Positions 1 through 10,988 of a stretch of 64,000 bases of DNA are shown here, in pieces. Origin of the DNA: Cyanophora paradoxa. Taxonomy: Eukaryota > Glaucocystophyceae > Cyanophorales > Cyanophoraceae. The stretch covers positions 124,001-188,000 of the forward strand of contig QPMI01000603.1 of NCBI GenBank assembly GCA_004431415.1, in the 5' to 3' direction. The position numbers were made by a program, and so were the translations under genes. Below the pieces are notes generated by a model, which searched no databases, was not told the origin of the DNA, and was given only the letters and a program-made list of their open reading frames with translations. Position 1 is the stretch's first letter, and every line of letters begins with the position of its first letter.

Positions 1-1
1 T

Positions 2-583
2 ACAGCTGCAGCCGCCGCGGCCGTCGAGAAGCTTGATTCAGACGCGCCCGACACCGGCGCCGCCCCGATTCTCTCCAAATTCACGCCCCCAGCCGCACGA
101 ATGGGTCGGAGGCGAAGCAACAGTTTTGGCCAAGTAGAGAGCCTGATATCAATCGATATTAACAGCAGAATTCGAAACATCGTCAGCATCAATGACTCCA
201 TGGACAGATTCCAGCCGGCCCAGCGGTCGTTGTCTCCTGAGCGCAGCGCAAGCGCCAACGGTCGCCCGCCCCCGCCTCATAGCAACACCCCGATACCCGC
301 GTCGACGTCGACGTCGGCGCTCCCCCCCGTCGTCAGCGCCGGCCCCAGCAGCCGCTACGCGTACAGCATTGCAGGCGCCACACTCGCCGCCCCGCGGCCG
401 CCCCTGCCGACGCGCGCAGTGCAGATCATCAACCTCTCGAGCTCGAGCTCGGGCTCGGGCTCGGGCTCAACCGCGGGCGCCGGCGCCAGTGGCCCGCAGA
501 AGCCTGTTGCGGAAACGGGCAGCCCGCGACCGCCCCGCGAGAAAGCCGATGGCGCAGACACCGAGGCCGTCATCCATCTGTGA
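2..583 (+). CDS. 3' end of an unidentified protein gene
   Basis: An open frame enters from the left edge and ends with a stop at 581-583, so only the last ~193 residues are visible; the first ATG inside (101) is probably internal because the frame is open back to base 2. The visible part begins with an alanine run, then a basic stretch with a phosphosite-like RRRSNSF, then a short helical-looking segment around ISIDINSRIRNIVSIN. The rest is low complexity, rich in Pro, Ser, Ala and Gly, with a Ser-Gly repeat near residue 140. I do not recognise the family; it looks like a disordered C-terminal tail of a larger protein. Codon use is GC-rich like the neighbouring genes. The stop is 297 bp from the 3' end of the next gene, which is on the other strand. 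Confidence 0.45.
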   Translation, partial: TAAAAAAVEKLDSDAPDTGAAPILSKFTPPAARMGRRRSNSFGQVESLISIDINSRIRNIVSINDSMDRFQPAQRSLSPERSASANGRPPPPHSNTPIPASTSTSALPPVVSAGPSSRYAYSIAGATLAAPRPPLPTRAVQIINLSSSSSGSGSGSTAGAGASGPQKPVAETGSPRPPREKADGADTEAVIHL

Positions 584-879
584 ATGAGTCGCAGCCCTGA
601 GATCAGTTCAAATCTAGAGCACAGTTAACGTTGCGTGTACTTGCAAATTAGACATTGATCATGAATTCGAACATGATTCGAGTACTACGGTATATGTAGG
701 CCTAGGTAGGTCCGCGCCCTTCTTTTCCCGGCCGGGGCCCTGGAATAAATATGCCCACAATGTGGAGATCGATCTAAATTCGAAAGCCACATTCAGTTCG
801 ACACAAATTCTAATTACGTATATACATACAATGCATTCCAGCACTACGGCAGAATTTCCAGGGACGGTCTCGTTCATGA
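584..879. other. Intergenic 3' flank, no gene seen
   Basis: About 300 bp between the tail of the first gene and the stop chosen for the TraB gene. It is much less GC-rich than its surroundings (for example 762-850) and holds no convincing reading frame; it probably contains the two 3' untranslated regions. Confidence 0.5.
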
Positions 880-3213
880 TCATCGATAGCCCCGCGCCCC
901 GCGCTCCCCGTACCCCCCCTCCCCCTTCCCCCTCCTCTCTCCCCTTCCACTCCGGCGGCTCCGTCGATCCCTGGGCTTCGATGCATGCAGTAAATCTAGA
1001 CTGGCCCCAAGGACGCTCCTGCTGCCGCGCACGCTGGCCATGGGGGGATCGCTCGCGATCGCACATGCTCGTTTCTCGAGCGCTGGCAGCTCGAGCGCGA
1101 CCGGTATCGGGCGTCCCAATCTAAGCGGAGGCAGAGGCGTCGGGGGCCGCCGCGCCCTCTTCGGGGGCGGGGCCGGCGCCGGCGCCTGCGCCGGGCCCCG
1201 GGGATGCGGCGCCGGCGTCGGCGCCGGCTCCGGGGGCCGGGGGTAGAGGCCGCGGAGGAGGTCGTACGCCTCCTCGTCGACGCGGCGCACGTACGCCGCC
1301 GCCTGCTCCCGCTCGTAGCGCGCCCGCCCCTGCGCCCCCCCCCCGGCTCGAGCTCGAGCTCGCGCCCCAGCTCCACCGGGCGGGGCGCACCGCGGGCCAT
1401 GCGACGAGGCTCGCGATCTCCTCCTCGCTCGGGGCCGGCGCCGCCAGCGCCGCTGCCGGCCACGGGTCGGCGAGGGCGCACGGGGCGCGGGGCGGGGCGG
1501 GAGGGGCGCGGGGCGGGGCACCGGTGACGCCGGGGACGTGGGCGGCGCCGGCGACGAGGAGGGCGCGGCGGCGCGGGGCGGGGAGGCGCGGGTGGCGGCG
1601 GGCGCTCCACGCGAGCACCGCGTCCCGCTCCGCCGTCAGCACCCCGTAGAAGATCTCGTTCAGCAGGCCTGGCCCACGCCCCCGGCCTCGGCCCCCGCGG
1701 CGAACGAAGGGATGGGGGGGGGGGGGGGGGGGGCACAGCGAAGTAAGCGTACCCGGGAGGCGCTCGCCGGCGAGGGCGCGGGCGTAGAGGTCGTCGAGGC
1801 GCTCCTCGGAGGCGGCGAGGGCGATGGAGGCGGCGGGGTACGCGTAGGCGAGGGAGGGCAGCAGGGCGAAGAAGAGCACGGCGCCGGCCGCGTAGGCCAG
1901 GCTGAAGCGCGCCACCGCCCACCTGCCGGGGCGCGCGCGTAAGAGAGAGGAGTGGACGAGCGGGGCGCGGGGCGCGGGGCGGGGTGCGGACCCGACGCCG
2001 ACGAGGGCGCAGAGGAGGACGAGGGGCGGCGCGGCCGCCTGCTGCGCCACCTCTGCCGCGCGCGGTCGGATCACGCGGGCGGGCGGGGGCGAGGGCGGGG
2101 CGGGGCGGGGCGGGGCGGGCCGGCCATGCGCTCGTCGGTGACGAGGCAGGAGCGGTCGGCGAGGATGATCGGCACGCCCCGCCCCGCCGCCTCCGCCGCC
2201 GCCGCCACGAACTCGTTCCCTGCCCCGCGCCCGAGTCGGCCGGGCGGGCGGAGGGTCGGAGGGGCGGAGGCCTAGGGACGGGGCGGGTGCAGCGGGGCGG
2301 ACCGGTGTCGGCGCCGAACTTCTTGGCGCCGGCGGAGAGCTGGACGGCCATGTAGGCGCGGAGGAGGCCCTTGAGGCCGTCGCGGAGGAACATGCGGTAG
2401 ACGTCGCCCAGGCCGACGCTCTGGACGAGCCGGTCCCGCTCCGCCACGGGCCCCCGGCTCGCCTGCAGCAGCACCGGCACCCGCCACCCGCACAGCTCCA
2501 GCAGCACCTGCTTGTAGGGCCCGCCTGAGGGGGAGCGGCCCGGCGGGGCGGGGCGGGGCGGGGCGGGGCGGGGCGGACGGCGTCGGGCTCGAGGGTGCGG
2601 ATGATCTCCCGGACCTCCTCCGCGCAGCCCGGGTCCACGTGGTTCGCACCGTACTGCGCCCCGGGCCCCGCCCCGCGCTCAGAGGCGGGCCGGGACCGAG
2701 CCGCGAGCCGCCGCGCGCCGGCCGCGGGCAGCGGGGGCGGGCGGCGCACGATGAAGATGTCCACGCCGTCGACCCGCACGCAACGGAGCGCCCCGATCGC
2801 CGAGAGCCGCCCCAGCGAGGCCGGGATCGCCCCCTTGTTCTCCTCCCCGGCGCCGCCGGCGTCGGCGCCACCCGCGGCCGCTTCCGTCGGCGACGCGCTC
2901 GCGGTGGGCGGCGGGCGGTCCGCGCCGATCCGGCGTCGCCGCCAGCTCTCGTACGCGGCGGCGGGAGCCAGGCGTCGCCCGACGAACTGCGTCCGCTCCA
3001 GCGCCGGTGGCGCGGCGCTCGCTCGCTTTGCTTGGCGCGTCCGCGCCGCCGCCGCCGTCCAGCCCCGCCGCTGGACGCTCCCTATGACGGCGTCATTGAC
3101 GATCCTGCGCACGCCGTCGCTCAGGCCTCGCGCTGGGCCACAAAAGCCGGCGGGCGTCGTGCTTCGCACCTGGGTGAGGGCCGCACCGCCGGCGGCGCAG
3201 AGACGAACGCCAT
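880..3213 (-). CDS. TraB-domain-containing membrane protein, ten exons
   Basis: Exons on the minus strand: 3213-3170, 3104-2750, 2653-2579, 2507-2303, 2219-2121, 2052-1992, 1922-1753, 1668-1522, 1452-1391, 1302-880; all phases close, giving about 546 residues. The TraB signatures are in order: DIFI-YGANHVD at the exon 2/3 join (family GT-HVS), EEVREIIRTLEPDAV-LLELC (PD-V-ELC), GNEFVAAAAEAAGRG with ILADRSCLVTDERMA (family G-EF--A----DR----R), then FYGVLTAERDAVLAW and VAGAAHVPGVTG near the C-terminus (ERD and AAHVPG blocks). Hydrophobic stretches in exons 6 and 7 suggest one or two membrane segments. Eukaryotic TraB proteins are poorly understood; plant and animal members are linked to mitochondria. 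The start at 3213 is chosen because exon 1 splices in phase. The 3' end is uncertain: a second frame ends at 1121 after an acidic-alanine tail. One of nine introns has a GC donor (2120). Confidence 0.85.
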
Positions 3214-3334
3214 AGCGGGTGAAGCCGAACGTCGACTTCCGGGCGGCGCGGAAGTTTGCGATAAAGTCGCGTACCCCGCCCCCACTTCGCTCACTCGGCT
3301 GCAGCTGCAGCTGGGCCGCCGAGAATCGGCTGTC
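3214..3334. promoter_or_regulatory. 121 bp divergent promoter region
   Basis: This gap separates the ATG of the TraB gene (minus, 3213) from the ATG of the FAD oxidase (plus, 3335). The two genes are head to head, so both 5' untranslated regions and both core promoters should lie here or in the first exons. It contains a CAGCTGCAGCTG-type motif near 3300-3312. I see no clear TATA box. The regulatory role is inferred from position only. Confidence 0.4.
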
Positions 3335-5470
3335 ATGACGCACAGCGCGGTCATTGTCGGCTCGGGCGTCTTCGGCCTGAGCTCCGCGCTCGAGTTCCGA
3401 CGACGCGGGTGCGCGATGCACGTAAGGACGCGTACGCGCCGGGAAGGCAATTGCCGGCCACACGTCGGCACAGCGTTGGCGCGCGTCGGCACAGCGCAGG
3501 CATGTGCCTCTAACGCGTACATGCGGCGGACGGCAGGTACGATGTCACGGTCCTGGAGCTGGCGCCGCGGATCCCGAACCTGTGCGGGGCCTCGTGCGAC
3601 CACAGCCGCATCGTGCGATACGACTACACCACCGGCGAGGACCTCTACGTCCGCTTCATGCAGGTTCGAGCGCCCCCGGTTCTTCCGCGGCCGCGGCCGC
3701 GGCCGGCCTCTAGATCTCCGGATCCGACTCAAACGCCCGCAGAAAGCCTTCGGGATTTGGGAGGAGTGGAACCGGAAGAGCGGGCGGCCGCTCTTCACAA
3801 AGGCGGGCCTGCTCCTGCTGAGCAGCGACCCGCGGTTCGCGAGGGACCCGGGGGCGGCGCACCCGACGTTCGAGCTGGACTGCTTCCAGGAGATGCGCGC
3901 GCGGGGCATCCCCGTCGTGCCCCTCGCCGGCCTCTCCGACTTCGAGAAGCACCGCTGGCGCGCCCCAATCCGGATCCGCGCCCCCGCCCGGCCCGACGCC
4001 CTCCCGCCCCCGCAGGTTCCCCCTCGTCAACCACGCGGCGCTGCCGCACGGGTACCTGAACCCCAACTCGGGCTGGGGCCACGCCAAGGCAGGCCGCGCC
4101 CCCCTCCCCGGCCCGCCCAGCCCTTCCGTCCTTCGAATTCGCCCCTCACGCCGGTGCAGGAGACCGTGGAGTTCCTGGCGAAGGAGGCGGAGGCGGCCGG
4201 CGTGCGGCTGCTCGCGGGGAGGCGCGTCGTCTCGTACTGCGGGGCCGCCTCTGAGGGCGGGCGGGCCTCGGTGGCCTGCGCCGACGGGGCGACCTTCGAG
4301 GCGGACGTCGTGCTGCTCGCGGCGGGGGCCTACACCCCCACCCTCCTCCCCGAGCTCCGCGGCTGGCTCAAGGCGCGCCCCTCCCCCCTCCCCCCCTCCC
4401 TCGCGCCCCTCCGTCCCTGTGACTGACCGGCGGGTCGCGCGCGCGCATGCACAGGCGACGGCGCACCCGGTGATCTACTTCGACCTGGCGGGGCGGGGCG
4501 ACCTCGAGCGCTGGCGCCCGCCCCTCCTCCCCGTCTGCACCCTCGACACCCAGCGCACCGGCTACTACTGCTTCCCCGCCCAGGAGGTCGAGGTCCGCTG
4601 CACCCCCCTCCCCTCCTCCCCAACCGTCATCGCTGACGAGCCGCGTACCCTTCTCCCTCGCCAGGGGGGCCGCTACTTCAAGCTGGCGCTGCACGCGGGG
4701 GGCCTCGAGGTGGAGAGCCCCGAGGAGCTCTACGCGGCGGACATCGCAGCGCAGGCCGCCGCCCCGCCCGCCTTCGCCCGCGCCCCGCCCCCCTCCCCGG
4801 GCCTCCGCGCCCGCGAGGCCGCTCTCGACGCCGCCGAGGCCAAGTTCCGGTAGCCCCCCCTTCTTCCACCCCCCTCCCTTGAGGCCGCGAGGCGACCCCC
4901 GGTGCAGGGAATTCCTGCGGGGGCACCTGCCGGAGGCGGCGGAGCTGCCGGCGGCGTACCGGCGCATGTGCCACTACGCCGACGCCCCCGACGGCGACTT
5001 CCTCATCGGCCCGCCCCCCCGACCTCACCTCACTTAATCTGATCTGACCCGATCTGATCGCCTCGGGCGCAGACGGGGTGCCGGGGGCGCGGGGCGTCTT
5101 CGTCGCCTCGGGGGACTCGGGCCACGCCTTCAAGTTCGCCCCCGTCCTCGGCCAGGTCGTCGGTTCATCCCCCGCCGCCCCCCGGCCTTGAAGCTTGGAG
5201 CTTGGACCGCCGCCGCCGCCTTCCTCCCTTTATTCCTTCCCCCCTGCTTCCCCGGCTTGGCGCTTGGACCGCCCGCGGCCGGCGTCTTCTCGTTGCTTGC
5301 CTTGACGCCGCCGCCCCTTTGCAGCGGACATCGTGGAGGGCGTGGACGAGGCGGACGGGTGGGGCCGGGAGGCGGCGCGCCGCTTCCGCTGGCGCGTCGT
5401 CCCCGACGGGCCCCGCCGCACCGAGGGCTCCCGCATGCTCACCGGCGAGGCCGGGCGGCCCCGCGCCTAG
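3335..5470 (+). CDS. FAD-dependent amine/amino-acid oxidase (sarcosine / fructosyl-amine oxidase family), ten exons
   Basis: Exons 3335-3408, 3537-3663, 3743-3957, 4016-4088, 4160-4372, 4455-4586, 4665-4849, 4908-5008, 5073-5162, 5325-5470 join in phase into 451 residues, the usual length of the family. The N-terminus is a dinucleotide-binding fold: VIVGSGVFGLSSALEF (GxGxxG) ending in a beta strand YDVTVLE. The C-terminus matches the fungal fructosyl-amine / pipecolate / peroxisomal sarcosine oxidase type: RMCHYADAPDGDFLID followed by VFVASGDSGHAFKFAPVLG. The Cys of RMCHY sits where relatives attach FAD covalently. Such enzymes oxidise a secondary amine with O2 and release H2O2; the substrate cannot be told here. 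The last residues are not a clear peroxisomal PTS1. Introns are 54-162 bp; four of nine donors are GC (3958, 4089, 4373, 5009). The gene starts 121 bp from the TraB gene and ends 113 bp from the TEDC1-like gene. Confidence 0.9.
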
Positions 5471-5583
5471 CGCCCCCGCCGCCCCCTTCCCATTCACTTT
5501 CCTCCCCTCCCCTCCTTTGTACAGATTCAACCCGCCCAGATCGAGCTGCTGCGTTCGGTTCGGTTCGATTTGGGGGCGGGCCG

Positions 5584-8163
5584 CTAGCTGCCGGCATCCC
5601 CGCCTTCCGACACGTCATCGTAGGCGTCGGGTTGTTCAGGGTCGGGCTCGGGGCCCGGCGGGGCCTCGAGAGGGGCCTGGGCGTCGGCCTCGAGGGCCGC
5701 GGGGCGGGCCGGGCGGAGGCTGCGCGGGGGCGGGAGGTCCAGGCCGGCGTGGCGGCGGAGGAGGAGGCGGGCACGGGCGGCCGCGTCGGCCCGCACGCGG
5801 TCGATCGCCCCCGCCTCCGCCCGCGCCCGCGCCAGCGCCGCCTCCACCGCCTCCCGCGGCGGCCGCGCCGGGCGCGCCGGGCGCCCTGGGGACGGCTGCG
5901 CGGGCGAGGGGTCCTGGGGGTGGCTCGGGAGGGCGAAGGGCGGCCGCGGGGGCCGGCGGGGGCGTGGAGGGGCGGAGGCTCGGGGCCGGCGCAGGCGCGT
6001 ACGCCACAGCAAGGCTCGCGGCCCGGGCGGAGGCCGCGGCGCTGGGGCGCGGCGCCGAGGCGGAGGGGCGCGTGGCGGGCGAGGGGCGGGCGGGGCGGAG
6101 GGGCGGGCGGCGGGGCCGGGACGGGGCCGGGACCCGGGCGGGCGGCGGAGGTGGAGCGGGCGCGGGGCGGCGGTCGGTGGGGGCGGAGCCGGCGCGGCGG
6201 GAGGCGGCGGGGCTGGCGCCGCGCGGGGCAGGGGCGGCGGGGGAGCCTCGCGCCGGAGCCGGCCCCGAGCCGGGGCCAGGGAGGGGCCGGGGCCGGGGCG
6301 GCGGGGCGCTACGGGGCCCTCGAGGGCGCGACGGGCGCGCGCGAGCTCCGCGTCGACCTTCGCCGCCTGCGCTGCGTCGGCCACGCGCGGCGCAGGGCAG
6401 GGCCGGACGCGGGAGTACGGGCGCGCACGACGGACTCGAGGCCGGCGGCGAGGCGGGCGGCCTCGCCGCCGCCCCGCGCGAGCCGCCGCTGCAGCTCCGA
6501 CCACGCAACCTCGCCTCGCTCCCCCGGCGGAACACCCCCCGCCGCCGCCGCCGCCGCCGGTGCGGCGTGCGAGGACGGAGACTGGCCCCCCGCGTCGACC
6601 CTCGCCGGCCGCGAGACGGGAGCCGCGGCCTCCGCTGCCGGCGCGGCGGGCGGGCCCCCTCCGGCGGCCTGCTCCGGCCTGCAGAAGCCAGTCAGACGGG
6701 ACGGGCCGGGGCCGGACGGGCAGGAGAGGCGCGGACGGGGGCTCCGTGGGGCCCGGGGCGGCGGCGGCCTCGGCCTGCTTGCGCTTGAGCTCCATCACGC
6801 TCGCCTGCGGCCGCCCCCGCCGCCGGCTCGCCCCGGGGTCCGAGGCGTAGCCGGGGCGGGGCGCGGAGCGGGGCGCACCATCCACCGCCAGAAGAGGTCC
6901 CTATGCGCCCCCCCGATCCGCTCCCGCTGCGCCCCGTCAGCGTCGCCGCGCCGGGTGGGGGCGGGGCGGTCGGGCGGCCGGCGCGCCTCCTCGCGGCTGG
7001 AGGGGTCGCCCGACTTGAGCGGCCGCGGCGGGGCGTACGGCCCGCTGAGGCTGAGGGCGAGGCCCTGCGCCGCGACCGGCTGAGCAGGCGCGGCGCCCGA
7101 CGGGGTGGGGCGGGGGCGGGGCGGGCCCGCTGAAGGGTGGAGGCGGCGCGGAGGGTCATGTCGAGCTGGTGCTGCAGCCGCACGGCCGCGTGCACCCGGC
7201 CCCGCCTCTGCCGCACCCTCAGCGAGCGCGCGCCCAGGCCACCGGCGGGGCGGGCGGGCCTCAGGGAGGGCGTCAACGTCATCGCTGTCGAAGGGCCCCC
7301 GCCGGCGCCCCGCGGCCGGCGCCGGCGCCGCGGGGGCCGCCAGCACGCGCTCCATCTCCCCCAGCGCCCGCTCCGCCGCCGCCGCCGCCGCCTCCGCTGT
7401 CTCCGGCACATCCCACGGGGCCCGCCCGCCCCGCGACCCCTCCCCGCTCGTCTCCCCTGCCGGCCCGGCCTCAACGGGGCGCAGGGGCCCGGGGGGCGGG
7501 GCCGGGCGGGGCGCACGTCGGCGGGCCAGTCGGCCTCGGCGTACCGCTCGAAGAGGCGCGCGCGCGAGACGGTGAAGCCCAGGGCGATCAGCAGCTCCCT
7601 GCCGCCCGCGCTCGGGCCGCGCCGCGCGCCGGGCCGGGCGGGCGGGCGAGGCACCTGCTGTGGAGGGCGCCGACGCGCATTGCGAAGAACTCGGGCACCG
7701 AGAAGCCCCACTTCCTGAACTGCTTCTGCACGTGCTCGGCCGCCGCCTCTGCGGCCCCCGCGTTCACATGCGCACAGCCAGAGCGTGGCGGGAGCGCCCG
7801 GCGCGGGCCGGCGGGAGGAAACGCGCACCCTCGGGCCGACCGCTGCGCTCCACGATGGCCCACGCCGCCTTCGCGCGCTCCGCGCCATCTTTGGGGAAGC
7901 CGCCGGCCTCGACGTGCGCGTACGCGTGGAGCGCTCGCAGCAGCCTCGGGACCTGCGATTGCCGGCGTTGATCGGTTCAGAGGGCGTCAGCCAACGGTTC
8001 GCAGGCGGCGCGCTCGCGCGCTCACGACGTCCGGCTGGTTGAACTTCGCGCGTCGAAGGGTCTCAGCGGAGAGGCCGGCGATGCCCAACCGAGCCAGCAG
8101 CGCGCACACGAAGTCTAGCGCCGCCTTCAGCTCCTCCGTCTGCGCGCCCGGCGCGGCGCTCAT
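5584..8163 (-). CDS. TEDC1-like protein (tubulin epsilon and delta complex subunit 1)
   Basis: Well-supported 5' exons are 8163-8026, 7952-7829, 7748-7655 and 7598-7517, all in phase. They read LRRAKFNQPDVVPRLLRAL, then HAYAHVEAGGFPKDGAERAK, then HVQKQFRKWGFSVPEFFAM, then SRELLIALGFTVSRARLFER. I recall human TEDC1 (C14orf80) having the same arrangement: an RRAKFD-P block near the N-terminus and a SRELLLAL block after it. TEDC1/TEDC2 bind delta- and epsilon-tubulin and are needed for stable triplet microtubules in centrioles and basal bodies. Further exons are less certain: ETAEAAAAAAERALGEMERV (about 7400), RRGRVHAAVRLQHQLDMTLR (about 7190), FWRWM (about 6880), ELKRKQAEAAAAPG (about 6790) and an acidic C-terminus ending DDVSEGGDAGS at 5584. 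The C-terminal half is low complexity and its splicing unresolved. The gene diverges from the SMARCD gene. Confidence 0.72.
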
Positions 8164-8352
8164 CGCCCTTGCGAACGAAGTGGGGAGGGGGGCAAGTTCG
8201 GGGCGGGTTCAACTTCTTGGCTGAGCGACCGCGAAAGCACAGCTACATCTTCGAAACGCCTACAGCTTCAAGGTAGCTAGGGCATCGTTACTCTGCGATC
8301 GTGCGTTTGAAAGGGAGGACCGCGCCGGCGGGAATTCGAAGAGAATCGCGGG
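8164..8352. promoter_or_regulatory. 189 bp divergent promoter region
   Basis: This gap separates the ATG of the TEDC1-like gene (minus, 8163) from the ATG of the SMARCD gene (plus, 8353). It is less GC-rich than the coding flanks and must hold both 5' ends. No TATA box or known motif stands out. The role is inferred from the head-to-head arrangement. Confidence 0.4.
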
Positions 8353-10988
8353 ATGTCGAACCCGCAGCAGCCGTATGCGTATGGCGGCGGCATCGGCGTA
8401 GGTTACGGGAACGCCGGCATGGCCGCCGACACCGCCTACATGCAGATGGCACAACAGCGCCAGATGCAACTCCACGCGATGCAGCAACAGCAGCAACAAC
8501 AGCAGATGATGCAGGCAGGACAGCAGGCAGTCCAGGCCCAGCAAGCAGCGGCGATGGCGGCCCGGTCGTATCCCGTGGCCCAGGCGGCACAGCAGGGGCA
8601 GCTTCAAGCCGCTCAGCAGGTTCAGATGGCGCAAAGAGCACCTCAGGCGTATCCCGCTGTGCCGACGGGCCAAGCCTACGCTGCCGGCGCTCCGCCCGCC
8701 TCTCGCGCGGTACGCACCGCCCCGCTTGGTTAGCTGTCGCTTTCTGCGGCTTTCTGGGGCTCACGTGTCCTCTCGGCAACCCCGCACAGTCCCCGACGAC
8801 GGCGGCCACTCCTGCGCCGCAGAACGTGGTGAAGCAGCGGAAGGCGCCGCGCCTCCCCGAGCGGAACGGGATCGCCCCCGAGTCCGCCGACGATATCGTG
8901 AACGCGCCGAGGCGATCACGGTGCGCTCGCTCTCTCGCCGCTCGCGCGGGCGGCGGCGGCGGCCCGGCGCGCCGAAGCGGCGGCGGGGCGGGGCAGGCGG
9001 GCAGCGGAGTTCTCGGTGTCGAAGCTGATGGCGATGGTGCCGGAGGCGCGGATGCTGCACGCGCTCGTGGACTTCGAGAAGAAGCTCGACGCCGTCATCC
9101 AGCGCAAGCGCGGCGACATCTTCGAGGCCACAAAGCGGCCCAAGCGGGTCCGCCCCGCCCGCTTCCTTTTGCCCGGCGCCCCGCCCGTCCAACCCGCCCG
9201 CGCAGCTGGAGAAGAAGCTGAGGATCTTCATTTCTAACACCCACCACAACCAGAAGGACGACACGGCGCCCCTGCCCGGCCCCTCGGTCCGCGCCGCCCC
9301 CTGCGCCCTCGCTGCAGCGCGCCCTCGAGCCGGGCCGGGCCGGTGCGGCAGGACCCTCCGCCGGAGGAGCCGAGCTGGACTCTGTTCGTGCGGGGCTTCC
9401 TGATGGACCGGCCGCTGCCCGAGGTGTGCGGCGGGCGCGGGGCCGGCGTGCGGGCGTGCGGGCGTGCGGGCGGCGGGCCGGGGCCGACGGGGGCGGGTGG
9501 CGGGGCAGGACAAGCGGGACCGGAAGGCAGCGGCGAACGACCCGTCGCGGCGGCCGGTGGCGCTGCGGTTCACGCAGCTCGTCTCGCGCGTCGTCATCGA
9601 GCTCGACAAGGAGCTCTTCGGCCCCGACGCCCTCGTCGTGGTCCGCCCCGCCCGCCCGCCCGCCCGTCCGCGCGCCTCTTAGTCCGGCCGCAGTGGACGC
9701 CGCCCGCGGCGGCGCCGCAGCTCGGCGGGGGCGCGGCGCCGTCGCCGGCGCCGGGGCAGCAGCAGCCGGCGGCGGCGGCGGCCGACGGGTTCGAGGTGAA
9801 GCGGAAGGGGGACCGGGAGACGGTGGCGCGGATCAGCATCACGCTGGCGCACTCGCCGGCCCGCTTCAAGATCGCGGCCCCGCTGGGCCCCGCCATCGGC
9901 GTGCACACCGAGTCCCGCGTCGGCGTCCTCCTCGCCCTCTGGCAGTACATCCGCGTGCGCCCCGCCCCGCTCCGCCCCACCCCGGCTCCGGGGCCCGCCC
10001 CTCGCTCCCCGGCGCCGACGCCGGGGCCCGGGCAGGCGAACGGGCTGCTGGACACGGAGGACCGGACCCTCGTCAAGTGTGACGAGACGCTCCGGAAGGC
10101 GCGCCCGCTTCGCCCCGCTCCCAACGCTCCCGCCCCGCCCCGCCCCGCCCCGCCCCGGCGACCGACGGCCGCCGCCGCGCGCGCGCAGTGCTTCGGGGTG
10201 CCTACGCTGCACCTGTACCGGCTGGGGCAGGCGATCGGGGCCTTCCTGCTGCCGGCGGACCCGATCGTGCTCACGTACCCCATCAAGCTGCAGGGCACCG
10301 AGCACGCCTCGGAGGAGGTCTACGAGGCGGACGTCGACGTGGACGACCCCGGGCAGGCGGAGATGGCGCGGCTGGCGGAGGAGCCGCTGCCCTACGAGGC
10401 GGAGGCGGGGCAGCTGGAGGAGGAGGTGGCGGGGGCGCTGCAGCGGGTGCGGCACCACAAGCACAAGCGGGACTTCATGCTCGCCTTCTTCTCCGACCCC
10501 GTCAACTTCGTCTCCGACCTCGTCGTCTCCCAGCACAACGACACCCTCGTCCGCACCCGCCCCGCCCGCCCCGCCAGCCCCGCCCCCGCCCGCCTTTCTG
10601 AGCTGGACGGGGCGGCAGGCTATGTCGGGGGACACGAGCAAGGAGGAGATGCGCCGCACCCGCTTCTACGAGGGCGACTGGGTGCCCCAGGCCGTGCGCT
10701 CGGCCCTCGCCGCCCGCCCAGCTCCGCCTGGCCCGTCTTGAGCTCACCCCGCCGCAGGTCAAGCGCTACCTCGCCGACGCCTCCGCAATGGCCGCCGCCG
10801 CCGCTGCCTCCGCCTCCGCTTCCGCTTCCGCCTCCGCCGCCCCCGCTGCCCCCTCCAGCGGTTCTGCCCCCGCCCCCGCCCCCACCACCCCCTCTTCCGC
10901 GTCCGGCGCCGGTCCCGAGGCGGCTGGGGCACCCGCGGCGCCCGCCGCCCCCGCCGAGGCCCCCGCCGCCCCCGCGCCCAGCTCGTAG
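8353..10988 (+). CDS. SMARCD / BAF60 / SWP73 subunit of a SWI/SNF chromatin remodeller
   Basis: Exons: 8353-8709, 8790-about 8922, 9005-9147, 9206-9286, 9352-9423, 9509-9640, 9694-9954, 10036-10098, 10189-10548, 10619-10693, 10758-10988; about 635 residues. Order: a Gln-Met-rich low-complexity N-terminus (exon 1), MVPEARMLHALVDFEKKLDA and KLRIFISNTHHNQ (family LL-FE+KLD and LRI-ISNT), [38 protein letters not shown] ([20 protein letters not shown] in animals), then the SWIB domain from KIAAPLGPAIGVHTESRVG through ALWQYIR to LHLYRLGQAIGAFLLP. The C-terminal HKHKRDFMLAFFSDPVNFV and RRTRFYEGDWVPQAVKRYL blocks are also family hallmarks. The protein is a core, non-ATPase nuclear subunit that links remodeller and transcription factors. 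The Ala-Ser-Pro tail is unusual. Exon 8 ends at a GC donor (10099). Only the intron 2 borders are doubtful. Confidence 0.93.

Noticed and set aside
1121-3463. One uninterrupted 780-codon frame through the TraB gene
   Set aside because: GC-rich introns happen to stay open; conserved TraB blocks join only when the introns are removed.
5202-7083. Long plus-strand frames opposite the TEDC1-like gene
   Set aside because: Composition shadows of the minus-strand gene: poly-Arg/Gly translation without conserved blocks.
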